DNA of 64,000 nt from Nissolia schottii (Eukaryota; Streptophyta; Magnoliopsida; Fabales; Fabaceae), in the NCBI GenBank assembly GCA_003254905.1, contig QANU01073111.1, positions 124,001 through 188,000 on the forward strand, in the 5' to 3' direction. Both the position numbers and the translations under genes were made by a program. The notes under the pieces are model-generated. The model was given only the letters and a program-made list of their open reading frames with translations. It was not told where the DNA came from and made no database searches. Numbering within the stretch: the first letter of the stretch is position 1; each line of letters starts with the position of its first letter. This document shows, piece after piece, positions 10,813 to 23,333 of the stretch.

Positions 10813-12134
10813 GCAATCTGAAGTGAAACTTCATAAACACACCCAATTATGGTAATTGCTATTGTGTTAGACAAAGTAGCATTTTCCCAGTGCAGAAGAC
10901 CCTATTTTTCCACTGGCAACTGCTGCTGATGCTTGCTGCTGCTTGTGCTGTGAATATACAAACCACAAATTGATTTCCTTGAAGAAGTGAAGATATTGGG
11001 TTTGTTTTTCCGGGAAGAGGAATCCTTCCTTATAAAAAATACTAGCTTCTGGTTATTCGCCAACACATTTGTGAAAGATTTCTTTGGGGTGAGATTTTAA
11101 TGTTGCATTTTTTGTGGATACAATGCTCATTTTGTTACTGTAAGAAATAATTATAACTCAAAATTTTAACAAAAAAATAGATATATAATCACTTGTACAA
11201 CGAAATCCATTTATACTTATTATCATGGTAGCCACTCCAAATTCGATTTATAACCCTGCAGTGCAGACACTAGTATAATCAAACTTCTTTGATAACTGCA
11301 TGGGCAGTCAGAGAAGCTGGTGCTTTAGGAATTGGATTATTGTTGCACAGAATCGCAATGGGCTACAGTGGTATTCTATGCTAGACATTAACGATTAACC
11401 CACCTTCCATAATCATTCCATCCCTTTGAAACTTAACCATAACTAGAACAGTTATAAATAATGGACCTGTTAACTAAAATTATAAGGCAGTTATAAATCC
11501 TCCACTTGGTGAATCTATAGCATTACATCAAGATACATTAATTTTCAACTCTGAATTGAAGACCATAACTCTTAACAACTACAACCAGATACATCTGAGA
11601 CAAAGCTGGCCAGTTTTTTTTTTCAAGAGACAGACCATTCATTAACAAGACATTAGCTTACAAACACTTGTTTGATTCTTTTCCTATCCCTTAGATATCT
11701 CTTCGAAGCCAACATTTTACCATATCAAACCTATATTAAAACACACTAAAATACGCTCAACAAATGCTCAACAAATATATGGTTGAAGCTAAAAAACACG
11801 ATTGACACTTTATGTTGTCATTTGGAATAGCAATAAACATGGACTAGCACAAAATTGATGATGAAAGAAAAAATGGTGGCATTGTTAGAGAATAGGCTTA
11901 TTCTCGAAATTATGTGCAGTGCGCACTGTGGTTCATCTCTTCCATTTCGCAAATCACTAGTCATCCAAGTATACATCAAATATGAAAACTTGGTTACACT
12001 TAAAATGCCAAAGCCACCACTGAAATTGCCTATGCACTTCTGGCTCCAAGGAAATTACCATAATTAGTATCCGGAAATCATGTACAAGCTCTTACCTTGT
12101 TACAAAAAGAAAAAAAGTTTATCGTGAATGCCTT
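10813..12134. other. Non-coding between mTERF relic and PSRP1
   Basis: AT-rich DNA. The end nearest 12134 should contain the PSRP1 3' UTR. A small frame at 11855-12067 has no recognisable features. Confidence 0.5.
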
Positions 12135-13870
12135 TCATTCTTTCAGGGAGGGTTCTTTAGCTGGTTCAACCACTAGAGGTTCCAATTTCTCCGCTTCACC
12201 ATCTCCTTTGGGAATAATGAGTCCATAACCTCCTTCTTTTCTTTTGTATACAATATTAATCTCACCTGAAGCAGATGGAATGAAATTTAGTTCCCAAGAT
12301 AGTAAAAAAATAGATGATTGAAAATATGGAAAAACAACAAGAAAATGGTACGGCGAGAAACAAAATTAAACAAAAGACAGTTAAACACTAATTGCTCACC
12401 GGTTTCTTCATTTCGAAAAGCATAGAAGTCGTGATCAACATTTACGAGTTGCTCAATTGCTTCAGCCACAGTCAATGGCGGTATATCAAAGTATTTTGTG
12501 CGGACAACCTGTAAGACAAGTTCACAACTTGAGTAAATCACCATCTCATAATAAGCAACAATATACCTACCAGCAGATAGAACAGGACAGGTACTAATAA
12601 CAAAAAACCCCTTTCCAATCTACTTCCACAGCAGCCAATTCTAATTTTTCTATTCTGTATGCAGAACAGTTAACTCACTTGTAATCTTAGAATCCTAGAA
12701 TGTATGACAGCCTAATATTAGGTTTTTCTTCCTGTGAGTATGGGAGAAGATCTGAAACTTCTTTCCGGGGAATTCATGAACCCAAATGTACACAAATAAG
12801 CATGCAAGAACCAGCTCAGGATTTTATAGTTAGTATAATAAAAATAAAGCTAAGGCAGAACACAGAAGAATGTGAAACCAAGCAACAAGACTAACTAGTA
12901 ACTATCAAATACCAACTACCAACCTCCTCAATTGATTCTTCCTCCTCTTGTGGAGATATGTCATCCTCATCCAAGGGTTCTGGCTCTACGGGTTCCCTAA
13001 CCTTCAACCTGTTGAACCCCTTCATGTGGCGGCCATGGTCTGACTCCTTTTCCTTTATCTTCCTCAACTTCCTCTGGATGATTGAGGACACCAAATCTAT
13101 GCTCCCATAGGTACTTTCTGCATCTTCCTCAGCCCTCACCACTCCATGCCTCTTTGTAAACAGAGTCACCTAAAAAAATTTGCAAATTGGAATCAAATCA
13201 ATGAATTGAAACCCCTTTTGGATTGTGTGTACAATGCTGCAACCCTTATGATAAAAATTGAATTTTGGAAAATGGGAATTAGGGGTCACCTCACCTCACA
13301 TCTACGGGTCCTGGGTCCTCTCCCAAATTCTCCTCCTCCTCGAATAGATAGCCTCACATCAACCTCCCTCACTATGTGGCTGTGCTTCTGAACCGCTCTC
13401 CCCACTTTCTCCTCCACATGTTGCTTCACCGCATCAGTGAGCTGAACACCACAACAATTCATACATAATTCAATTTTATTTTTTAATTATTCAGTGCCCC
13501 TTTAAGTTCAAGTTCCAAATACCCCGATATTCAGGTTTAAAAGGAGGTTCTTTTTCTTTGTCTTTTTTGTGATGGGGGTAGCTAAGCATACCTCTAGATT
13601 TTTACCCTGTATGATCAACTTGACGGAAGAGAGCGGTCCATCCCATGACATTCGCACGGAGAGGGGACCCCCGCGGGCGGTGGAGGGTGCGGTGGCATTG
13701 GGAGCACGTTTGAGGGTCAATAAAGTTTTAAGCTTTGTTGAGGAGGGCCTGTTGGAGAATCGAGGTGGGGCAAGTAGACAGAGTGTAGAAAAAGGGTAAG
13801 ATGAGGAGGATGATTGGGACGGCGAGGCCCGAAGGGTGGCGTGGAAGTTCAAGGTTGTGGTGGTGGCCAT
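12135..13870 (-). CDS. PSRP1: Chloroplast ribosome hibernation factor PSRP1 (HPF/pY family)
   Basis: Five exons on the minus strand: 13870-13592, 13441-13295, 13169-12924, 12508-12400 and 12265-12135. All introns are GT-AG, and together the exons give 303 residues, the usual length. Residues 1 to about 65 are a serine-rich plastid transit peptide. The long-HPF N-domain follows ([17 protein letters not shown], then [20 protein letters not shown] and [16 protein letters not shown]). An acidic linker comes next, then the C-terminal domain ([33 protein letters not shown], ending GGYGLIIP). Family members bind the 30S decoding region and dimerise or silence 70S ribosomes; in chloroplasts this occurs in stress or darkness. 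All motifs are intact, so it is very likely functional. The start is the first ATG of the transit peptide. Confidence 0.93.
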
Positions 13871-13920
13871 ATTGTGTGAGTTGGGTTCGGTTGGGTAAAG
13901 AATGGATTTTTATTGTGCAA

Positions 13921-13923
<3 letters not shown>

Positions 13924-13953
<30 letters not shown>
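13924..13953. repeat. (GA)n microsatellite in PSRP1 5' leader
   Basis: About 15 GA units, reading CT on the gene strand, lie some 55-80 bases upstream of the PSRP1 start codon, probably in the 5' UTR or core promoter. CT-rich leaders are common in plant plastid-protein genes. The run is a likely site of length polymorphism. Confidence 0.85.
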
Positions 13954-13954
<1 letters not shown>

Positions 13955-14099
13955 GTGGATGAAGAGTAGGGAAGAAGGGGAAGATGGAGTGAGTGAGAGT
14001 GACAGCAAAGGATATGAGGGGGGAGTTGTCGTTTTCTTTGCGTTGGGATGACGATGAATATTCAATGTTGTCGGGGGTCAGACGTGGCCATTCGCCCAT

Positions 14100-14868
14100 T
14101 CTCCCTTAGGATTTTATCCATACCATTATTAACAAACGCCAAAAAATCTAGAGACTCCGGTTCCTAGTTTACTCTCATCGATTCTAATCATCAATACTCA
14201 ATAAGCCAATCTTTTTGCTTCTCTGATTAAATTAAATTTGAGCGCCCATGGCTGTTAATATAACAAGAATGAATAATGAATTGGCGCAGATTTCATTGCG
14301 ATGACCAATTGGTTTTCTTCGGTTGACCACCAGTTTAGAAGAGAAATATTACTAGTATTTGTATTTATTGGAAATAGATATCATATTAACTCACTTATCA
14401 TTTCTCATTAGATGAAATTTATTAAGGTATAAATCTTATAAAAATATAATTTAAAACTTTTTTCAATTTATTTTAAGTGTCACTTTAGCTAAATATATAA
14501 GTATTAAAAAATTTATAATTAAAAGTGGTTTAAAGGATAAATTTATTAAAGTACTTTTATTTAATTTGGTATAAGTATTTCATAATGAAAAGAGAGATAA
14601 AGATAATATTAAATAGTTACTATTTTTAAGACTTCAATGAATTAAGGGTACAATTGTAAACTTAATAAATTATGTTTTAAAAAGTGAGAATAACAAATAA
14701 TTCGGACTAAACTTTTTGCCTAAATAGCTAAAATAGACCTCAGGGAGTAATGAATAACAAGTGAACCACTACAATATTTAAAAATAAATGAGTTCAAATA
14801 ATGCATCTTAAATTTAGAATGGTCCAACTATGCATTCAGCAAGGTCGATTTGCTTAACGTGTTGGAAC
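14100..14868. other. Non-coding AT-rich DNA
   Basis: PSRP1 promoter side followed by AT-rich sequence. No gene seen. Confidence 0.5.
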
Positions 14869-16187
14869 TGTTGAATTTATGGGAAGGTAAAAGAAGAGGA
14901 GAGTGTAAGCTAAATTAGAGTAGATTCAAATAGGTTGAAGATATATGCATGCTCTTAGGTAGCCATCAACACTATATATAGGACAGCACCAGGGAATAAA
15001 TGCATGATTGGTTTCAAAAACGAGTAATAAATGCTAGTCTATTTCATAGACTCTTATGTTTTTAATGTCACACACTAATCATATGATTAAATACATTTAA
15101 TCACATATTTTTATTCTCAACACTCCTTCTGAAGCTAAAATTTATTAAATTAATTAATTTTGTTACAAAAATTGAGCATCCAATTTTTGTTGTTATTTTT
15201 AATAAGAACACGCAATTTAAAAAATTATTTAATTAACACTAAGATAGAGACAATATGGTGTATAGACAAAATTAATCTTAAGTAATAAGTATTATAGTTA
15301 CTAAGTGTTATGAGAAATATGAGAGATAATAAGGATATAAGAATAAAAAGCACATTTAATATTTTTTTAATCTAACCAAATGGTAATTAATTTTGAACAA
15401 ATTTTTATTTGAAAAACGACAATAAAATGTACAAGGGGGAGTAGACCTTAACAATAAAAAGAAAAATAAAACGTAAGTGGTTGAAAGTTGACGAAGAAGA
15501 AGGTGGGAGAGTAGGAGTAGCTATAATTGTTGTTGTGGATGAAAAGCATGCTAGAGATGATGGATGCAGTTGATAAAGGCACAATTGTTGCATCGAAATA
15601 AATAAAGTTCAAAGACCATGCAAAAAAGCACAATGGTGGAGTTGGAAGGCGCATAGTTGTTCCACAAAATGGACTTCCGGAACCAATGGAATAAGGCACG
15701 GTGGAGGAATCAGTGGAAGAATGGGTTGTCAGGCGGTTAGTAGCTCATCAAATATGGAACAACTGGCGGTGTAAGTACAGTGGTAAGTATGAGAATGAAG
15801 TATCGAAACCACCAGAAAGATTCCCCACTCACAGACTAAACATTGTAGTGATAAGAAGGGGCACAGGCATTTTGGACCAGAAATGATCCAACAAGTAAGG
15901 ATGGTGAAGTGGTGACTGTTGGGTCACCATAGTGCTTGTTGAATTTGTAGGAAGATAAAAGAGGAGGAGAGTATAAGTTGCGTTAGAGTAGATTTAAATA
16001 GGATAAAGATATATGTATGTTCTTGGGTAGCCATCAGCATTATATGTATTATAATAAGGAATAAATGCATGATTGATTTCAAGAATTAGTAATTAATGTT
16101 ACTCTATATCTTATACTCTTATACTTTCAATGCCACACACTAATCACATCACTAAATACATTTAATCACATGTGTTTATTCTCAACA
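14869..16187. mobile_element. Small LTR-flanked element (TRIM-like candidate)
   Basis: Two direct repeats of about 250 bases (14869-15122 and 15937-16187) begin TGTTGAATTT and end CTCAACA, the TG...CA form of LTRs. Shared inner blocks include GGTAGCCATCA and ACACTAATCA. The 814 bases between them have no retroviral coding region. I see no standard primer-binding site after the left repeat, and the 5-base flanks (GGAAC and GAAAG) do not match well. It may be a TRIM or two related solo LTRs. Confidence 0.5.
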
Positions 16188-19100
16188 GAAAGAGTGAGAA
16201 GAGATAACAAGCAATAAAGATATTTATGTTTTTAATATCTCTCGTATTGAAAAAAAAAAAATCCCAGTGATGTTGTACTTCAAGTGTTCACCAATAACTA
16301 ATTGAATGAACTAATTCATAGCCAAACCAACCAAGTCACTAATATTATACATATAACCCAATCATGGAATGGACCCATTACTCCACATATCAAAGAAGAT
16401 ATTAGAGACTAACCCAAGAAATATCAAAAAGGAGGTAGGGAAAGTGCATGCCACCACATAGTGATATCTATGTGGTTGCACCTAATTAAACTATTAATGC
16501 CTGCGTTCTAATTTGTAACTTATGATTTGATTTAAGAAGAAAATAGTTATTATTTATTTTCACTTATATCAGGGGTTGAGAATTAAAATTCCATTCAAAG
16601 ACAAATTAATTATATTTTTTAACATACTATTTATTTATAAAATTTCATTTTACATTCTAGATTTTTAGTTGGATTCTAGATTTTAGCACAAAATTTCAAA
16701 TAAGTTTTAAGTTCAATTAATATATATATATATGTGTGTGTATATTTTTTAAAAAAATTAATAGTAATAAGTGGGGTACATTAAGAAGATTATAATAGAA
16801 GTGGGATAGATAATTAGATATATTATAATTATGCAAGATCATTAGATATTTATATTATTGGCCCAAGGCCCACCCTTTCCCTCATGGATCCGTCCCTGCT
16901 TTCTACCCTCATCTGGGTTCTATAGAGAGGCATCCCTATACCCTGTCCCAGTGACTGGAGCTCCCTTTAAACCCGTGGAGTTCAATGAGAGAACACGAAA
17001 GAAAAAATAACTAGACTAGGATACTATACGATACTACAATAAAAATAAATAAATAAAAAACCAACTCGAAAATATAATATCGAATGGTATTCGTGACAAA
17101 GAAAACAAATTATATTATTCTCATGTGTTTATTTCACACTCTCAAATATCATCATTCAACGTAAAAAGCTCCCAAGAAAACATATTTGGCATGATTACTC
17201 AGAACAGGTCACGTCCTTTACCTACGTTGTGTGCAGCACTGCAATGAATTCGGTTGCTTTCGTTGTGAAGCTTGCAAGTTGAGGGCAAATTTAAATGGCT
17301 CGTGGCCATTTGCACATGCTCATCCACGTAGCTTTTCATTTATTTACCAAATGGGGATGGACAGAAGGACTCAATTTCTCTTTCCTTTTCCTTTGTCTAA
17401 TTAATTCAGGCACCATTCTCTTTGTGAAAATTATTGGCATGACATTGAGTAATTTCATAAAATTGAGGAAATATTAATTTGGGAAAGTACTTCCTGCAAC
17501 TGCCATAACTAATGGCACTTAATAGTTAGGTTTTTTTTTAAGCTAATGTATGCCTTGCTGAGTTGCTGTTTAATTTAACTTTGTGTAAACCACAGACACT
17601 TGTTATGCACCTGTTATAGGTGCAAGAACTAAGAACAATTTCTCCACGAAGCTAAAAAAATTTAAGCCAACAGAATGGACAGTGATAATAGAGTAGTCAT
17701 AATCACTTAGAGATAAAAAAAAATGTAATGATTTTATATTGTATCATTTTACAAGTTCCTTTTAATCGAATTATTAATCTCTTAATCATAGTGAGTGATT
17801 CTGATACTATATAAAAAATCATCTGTCTCAAAAGTTTAAACTGATGGGAGAAAAATAATTTTATTAATCTTATATTATATCTCTTTACAAGTGAGAACCA
17901 TTGGCTGAAACCAGCTTGTTATTGTAATGATAACAATCCTACACAATTTACAATGACCCAAACATTGACACCTCGATCCTTTTCAATTATAACCAAAATC
18001 GTATGTTTTTTTTAATCTTGTGGACCTCGTAGATGATTCTACCATATTGATGTCTTTTTTAAAAAATTAACAATTGTATGAGTCAAACTTTGAAGTTGGT
18101 ATTCTTCAAACCAATTTTAGATAATTTTAAAAAAAAAACCCAACAGGAACTGAGGTACTAATAGTGACAGACGTGGTGTGGGCAACCTAAAATCGGCATG
18201 CTTTAGTCCGATTTTAGGTTCAACAGATTGCTTTTTTAACCATCCGTGAATGTAATGTCTTGGAGGATAGTAGTTGGGAGAAGCTTGCAATGATTATAAA
18301 TAGATAATGACCCACTCGGCAAAACCTATACCCCCCTCACTCTCATATTCTTCTTTTTCTCTCTTATTACCTCTTTCATTTTAAATTTTGCCATCTTAGT
18401 TGTACCCATAAAATTTAACCTTTTTTTAATAATAATAGGTCTAAAATCGGCTTTAATAGTGTTAATTTCAGCCTATCATTATCAATTCATGCAATAGTCT
18501 CGTAAAGCAAGACCATGAAAATTTTATTTTTTATTTAAAAAAAACTTGAAATTGGTTTGTGTAATGCCAATTTTAAAGATAAAAACTATACTATTGTAAA
18601 AAAAAAAAAAATTCACACTCATAATCGTACAAAATTAATATCTGGGACCCATACATTCGCTCCGCAGAAACCGCAACAAAATCACACTCAAACCACCATT
18701 GAACCAGAAGCAAGGATTTGTTACTTAGTATAATTGAAGGGAGATTTTAGCCAAAATTTCTTTAGCATCGGTAGAGTGGGAAAACATCCAAACAACTCAG
18801 CTCTAGCATTTGATGCACTTCAACCCGCGTTTTAGCCAACAAATGCGAAATTAAACAGACAGGAAAATTTGTCCTAAATCAATTACTATAACTAAATGAC
18901 AAAATTTAGGATCAATAATTCATGTTCTTTCTAAGAGTAATGTTTTTTTTTTAATATAAATCTAAGAGTAATGTTATTTACTTATTTGTATATCTATTTT
19001 GGGTGGTCACCTAATGCCTATATCCACAAAAAAAAAACAATAAGTCTATTATGAAATAAAAAAAATGAACATAATAAACTTTATATTTTTATGAGCATAG

Positions 19101-19403
19101 GTGTTGTCAAGTTGAGTTTCCACCCAAAATAGATGTAAAAATAAATTATTTGCTTTTGTCTGTGTGTCTGTATATAATTTCTATTCGGCCACTCAAAATT
19201 TATCATGTGTTTTTCAAGTATTTTGATAGTACTATTATGACTGCCTATCATCACCCGTGATGAAAATAGGGGAGGGGGAAAGGACAGGAAGACTTGTGGA
19301 CTTAGTGAGGTAGTAACATATTTTTAGACGAAAAGCCAACATATTTATAAAAATCACACTTTGTTATTATTAAATTATTTATTACCATATATTTATACTA
19401 ACT
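16188..19403. other. Long non-coding intergenic stretch
   Basis: AT-rich DNA with poly-A/T runs and a TA/TG dinucleotide tract near 16720-16745. Only the hairpin at 18184-18220 stands out. Short open frames are not supported. Confidence 0.5.
18184..18220. repeat. Perfect 13-bp-arm hairpin
   Basis: AACCTAAAATCGG (18184-18196) and CCGATTTTAGGTT (18208-18220) are exact inverted repeats around an 11-base loop. Related AAAATCGG(C) words recur at about 18434 and near 58490. The arms may be subterminal sequence of a CACTA- or MULE-type transposon, but the class is not proven. Confidence 0.6.
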
Positions 19404-19667
19404 TTGTTAGTGCTATTAGCTTACTGTTAGTGCTGTTAGCTTTTTGTTATAGTCTGTTATTCTGTTTTCTATGCCAGCTAGCTAGCCGATGGGTTAGTGA
19501 TTGTGATTGTAGACCCAAGGCTCTTACTATAAAAGCTTGTGTACATAACTCTACTTGTATAATGAGAATTATTCAATTCATACTCCTTTTCTTCTCTTTC
19601 TCTCCTTTTCTTTTCTTTTCTCTGATTCTGCAGAGAAGCTCATCTAATATGAGCACGGAGTTTGTGA
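19404..19667 (+). repeat. 5' LTR of copia element
   Basis: Ends just before the primer-binding site. Positions 19519-19667 match the 3' LTR remnant 24029-24172, sharing for example TATAAAAGCTTGTGTACATA and CTCTGATTCTGCAGAGAAGC. TATAAAAG at about 19528 is the likely LTR TATA box. The start at TGTTAG is tentative. Confidence 0.65.
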
Positions 19668-19679
19668 TGGTATCAGAGC
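19668..19679 (+). other. Primer-binding site (initiator Met tRNA)
   Basis: TGGTATCAGAGC directly follows the 5' LTR. It is the classic plant copia primer-binding site, complementary to the 3' end of initiator methionine tRNA. Confidence 0.9.
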
Positions 19680-19885
19680 TCCATTAAGGAGTTCTGCTGC
19701 GCATCTTCTAGATCAAATTGTGTCATTCTTGTTTCTGCTATTTTGCTTCTTTGATCGATAGAGTCGAAGTTCTTCGGAAATTGCATTTCTGAATTTTAGC
19801 ATTTCTGAATTCCTTTGAAACTTCTTCACTGCTTCGTTGCTTTGTCATCTGAGCCAGTGTGTTGAGATCTTTGTGTTCAAGAGCA

Positions 19886-20846
19886 ATGGAGGACCAGAAT
19901 CAAGATCAGAGTCATAATCAAGTTATAGCAAATGCAGTTCCAGAACCACAGATCCGTGCATCAAGTCCATATTACTTGCATTCAAACGAAACTCCAGGTG
20001 TCGCACTTGTTCCAACCGTGTTTAATGGAAAGAATTATCACTCCTGGTCCAGATTCATGAAAATGTCTTTGAAGGCCAAAAATAAGCTGCAGTTTGTAGA
20101 TGGAAGGATTGTGAAACCTGCTGTAGCAGATCCAATGTTTGTTGTATGGGATAGATGTAACACCATGGTAGTTTCTTGGATTACTTTGTCTCTTAGTCCA
20201 GAAATTATGGAGTGTGATGTGGAATGAAAATGCTAGAGATCCATGGAATGAGCTTCAAAGATGCTATTATCAAGGAGATTTGTGTAGAATAACTGATCTA
20301 CAAGAGGAGTTATATGCTCACAAGCAAGGTGATTCTTTAATTACTGCTTATTTTACAATATTAAAGACAATTTGGGAAGAGTTGGACAATTTTAGGCCTA
20401 TTCCAGGCTGTTATTGCATGATCCCTAACTGTAATTGTGGATTAGGGACAGTTAGATCCTATAGAGAACATGACTATATAGTTAAGTTTCTTAGAGGATT
20501 AAATGAGCAATATATGGTTGTGAGGTCTCAAATAATGTTGATGGATCCAACACATAGCATTGACAGAGTATTCTCTTTGCTCATTCAACAAGAGAGACAA
20601 ATGAATGTTGAATTTGGTGAATCGCGAGTGCTGGCACAGATGACTGAGACAACAGCAAGGAATCAGTCCAGTTCTGCTTCCAGAGGCAAGGGAAGAGGCA
20701 GAGGTAACGAATTCAGGAGTGCTGCAGGCCAAGGCAGAGGTCAAGCATCAAAGGCAACATGGTCTTGTACTCATTGTGGCAAGGCAGGCCACTTGGTTGA
20801 GAGGTGTTGTGTTTTATACCCTCATATGAAGCAAAAAACATTGTAA
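19886..20846 (+). pseudogene. Copia gag polyprotein part, frameshifted
   Basis: The ATG at 19886 opens MEDQNQDQ..., followed by a typical copia gag start (FNGKNYHSWSRFMKMSLKAK, then WDRCNTMVVSWI). A frameshift near 20215 moves the frame. The second part has DLQEELYAHKQGD, FLRGLNEQY and a glycine/arginine-rich linker, then the zinc knuckle CTHCGKAGHLVERC (CX2CX4HX4C form, near 20767-20808). A TAA stop at 20844 ends the frame, where an intact polyprotein would continue. Confidence 0.85.
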
Positions 20847-21116
20847 AATGGCAATGTTAACAATTGTTCTGCAGAAATAGCAACTGAAGATTTTGATGAT
20901 GCTGAGGTTGAAAGTGTGGTTTCACATAAAGAAATGTGTGGTGATTTGCTTTCTTTTTCTGCAGAACAACGCAAAGCATTATTAGCATTCTTGCAACAGC
21001 ACGATTCAAAGCCTTCTGCCACTATTAACCAAATAGCTTTTGAACCTTTTTCCCTTAGCTACCCGGCAAGTACTGCAACTGTTTTGTCCCTTAAAACCCT
21101 TAACCAAAATCCTTAG

Positions 21117-21320
21117 ATCATTGACACTGGTGCCACCAATCATGTGTGCAATTCCATAAGCCTCTATCATCATTTCAAACATATTAAGCCAATAGTAGTT
21201 TCATTGCCTGATGGCACTCAGGTTACAACTAGCATTTCAGGCACTATCACATTCACACCTTAATTCTATCTTACAAATGTTCTATATCTGCCAACTTTCA
21301 AATTCAATTTGATATCAGTC
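21117..21320 (+). pseudogene. Copia protease remnant
   Basis: IIDTGATNHVC carries the aspartic protease motif D-T-G (21123-21131). VSLPDGTQV and VLYLPTFKFNLISV follow, the usual copia protease end. A TAG stop precedes the domain and a TAA interrupts it near 21263. Directly after LISV the frame is broken by foreign sequence. Confidence 0.85.
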
Positions 21321-21631
21321 TGATGAGAACAAGATTCAGCATTTCTTTGATTTCTGTCAAACTTATTTATGAGAGTGATTCTCCTAAATTCTTGAGTGAT
21401 TCAAGAAGTGAGATTATCAAAGGACTTAACCAAATCCTTTGTGTGTTTTGTCTCAAATTGGAGTGATTCCAATCTTTTGGTTATCTATCAAAATCCGCTG
21501 CCTACATTTCTTTTAGTTTTGCTTTGCAAAACTAATTTTTCTAGCCAAGTTCATCAACCAACAAATTGAAAGTTAATTTGTTGAACAACTTGCGTTAGTT
21601 CGTTTAAACAATAACTTTAGTTCACATCATT
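21321..21631. other. Insertion between copia protease and integrase
   Basis: The protein reads ...KFNLISV up to 21320, then about 310 bases of AT-rich sequence with no copia homology. It resumes near 21632 as RLTSALNCQLNFS...IQDLNTLKKIG. I could not identify the inserted sequence or a clear target duplication. The same insert, apart from its first 137 bases, is repeated in the duplicated block at 22317. Confidence 0.5.
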
Positions 21632-23174
21632 CTAGATTAACTAGTGCTTTGAATTGCCAATTAAATTTCTCTGCTAACTATCGTGAGATTCAGGATCTGA
21701 ATACATTGAAGAAGATTGGTGCAGCTGAGAGGACAAGTGGCCTATATGCAATGCCTCAACTACAACATCAGATCAGCCATTTTCAGGACCAAAGACAGCA
21801 TTAAATCAAATAACTAGAGACACTACAAGGCTATGGCACATGAGACTTGGACATCCTTCCACAGATTGAGTTTGTTGAATAAGATGTATTCCTACATTCA
21901 TATAAATAAGGCCAGCACCATGCCCTGTGAGGTGTGCCACAATGCCAAGCAGAAGAAACTCCTTTTTTCCCTTAGCAACACCAAATCCAATTGTACCTTT
22001 GATCTTTTACATGTTGATATTTGGGGACCCTTAGCCTTTCCTTCTAGTTTTGGCCACAAATACTTTTTGACTATTGTAGATGATAAATCAAGATACACAT
22101 GGATTCATTTTATGCAATTAAAATCAGAGGCTGCAAAATTATTGAAGTCCCTTATCCTAATGGTACAAGGACAATTTAATGCCTTAGTTAAGATCATAAG
22201 GTCTGACAATGGGCCTGAGTTCAAACTTAAGCAATTTTTTGCTCAACATGGGATAGTTCATCAACTTAGCTGTGTGGAAACACCACAACAAAATGGTGTA
22301 GTAGAGAGAAAACACNTTGGAGTGATTCCAATCTTTTGGTTATCTATCAAAATCCGCTGCCTACATTTCTTTTAGTTTTGCTTTGCAAAACTAATTTTTC
22401 TAGCCAAGTTCATCAACCAACAAATTGAAAGTTAATTTGTTGAACAACTTGCGTTAGTTCGTTTAAACAATAACTTTGGTTCACATCATTCTAGATTAAC
22501 TAGTGCTTTGAATTGCCAATTAAATTTCTCTGCTAACTATCGTGAGATTCAGGATCTGAATACATTGAAGAAGATTGGTGCAGCTGAGAGGACAAGTGGC
22601 CTATATGCAATGCCTCAACTACAACATCAGATCAGCCATTTTCAGGACCAAAGACAGCATTAAATCAAATAACTAGAGACACTACAAGGCTATGGCACAT
22701 GAGACTTGGACATCCTTCCACAGATTGAGTTTGTTGAATAAGATGTATTCCTACATTCATATAAATAAGGCCAGCACCATGCCCTGTGAGGTGTGCCACA
22801 ATGCCAAGCAGAAGAAACTCCTTTTTTCCCTTAGCAACACCAAATCCAATTGTACCTTTGATCTTTTACATGTTGATATTTGGGGACCCTTAGCCTTTCC
22901 TTCTAGTTTTGGCCACAAATACTTTTTGACTATTGTAGATGATAAATCAAGATACACATGGATTCATTTTATGCAATTAAAATCAGAGGCTGCAAAATTA
23001 TTGAAGTCCCTTATCCTAATGGTACAAGGACAATTTAATGCCTTAGTTAAGATCATAAGGTCTGACAATGGGCCTGAGTTCAAACTTAAGCAATTTTTTG
23101 CTCAACATGGGATAGTTCATCAACTTAGCTGTGTGGAAACACCACAACAAAATGGTGTAGTAGAGAGAAAACAC
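21458..23174. repeat. 858-bp tandem duplication joined at an N
   Basis: 21458-22315 and 22317-23174 are the same sequence at an exact offset of 859. I saw one difference (TTTAGTTCAC against TTTGGTTCAC). The copies meet at the single N at 22316. Near-identity plus an N at the join fits overlapping contig ends left unmerged better than a biological duplication. Confidence 0.85.
21632..22315 (+). pseudogene. Copia integrase, first copy, cut at N
   Basis: GAG-pre-integrase motif LWHMRLGHPSTD (zinc-binding H...H) with a frameshift after STD. The frame then gives C-E-V-C, FDLLHVDIWGPLAFPS (first Asp of DDE), YFLTIVDDKSRYTW, IIRSDNGPEF (second Asp) and TPQQNGVVERKH (the Glu), where the sequence hits the N. 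It is the same segment as the left part of 22491-23333. Confidence 0.85.
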
Positions 23175-23333
23175 TATAACATTTTGGCTGTAGGTAGAGC
23201 ATTGATATTTCAATCTCACTTTCCAAAGCACTTTTGGCACTATGCCTTAGCACATGTTGTCCACATCATCAACCGATTAACCCACACCTTTCCTCAAATA
23301 TTCCAGCCCCTATGTAGTACTACACTCCCATAA
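22491..23333 (+). pseudogene. Copia integrase, second copy with downstream part
   Basis: Repeats the first copy (CEVC zinc pair, DIWGP, SDNGPEF, NGVVERKH: all three catalytic acids present). It then continues into ILAVGRALIFQSHFPKHFWHYALAHVVHIINRL, the normal copia integrase C-terminal part. The frameshift after GHPSTD is shared with the first copy. A stop lies near 23331. Confidence 0.85.
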
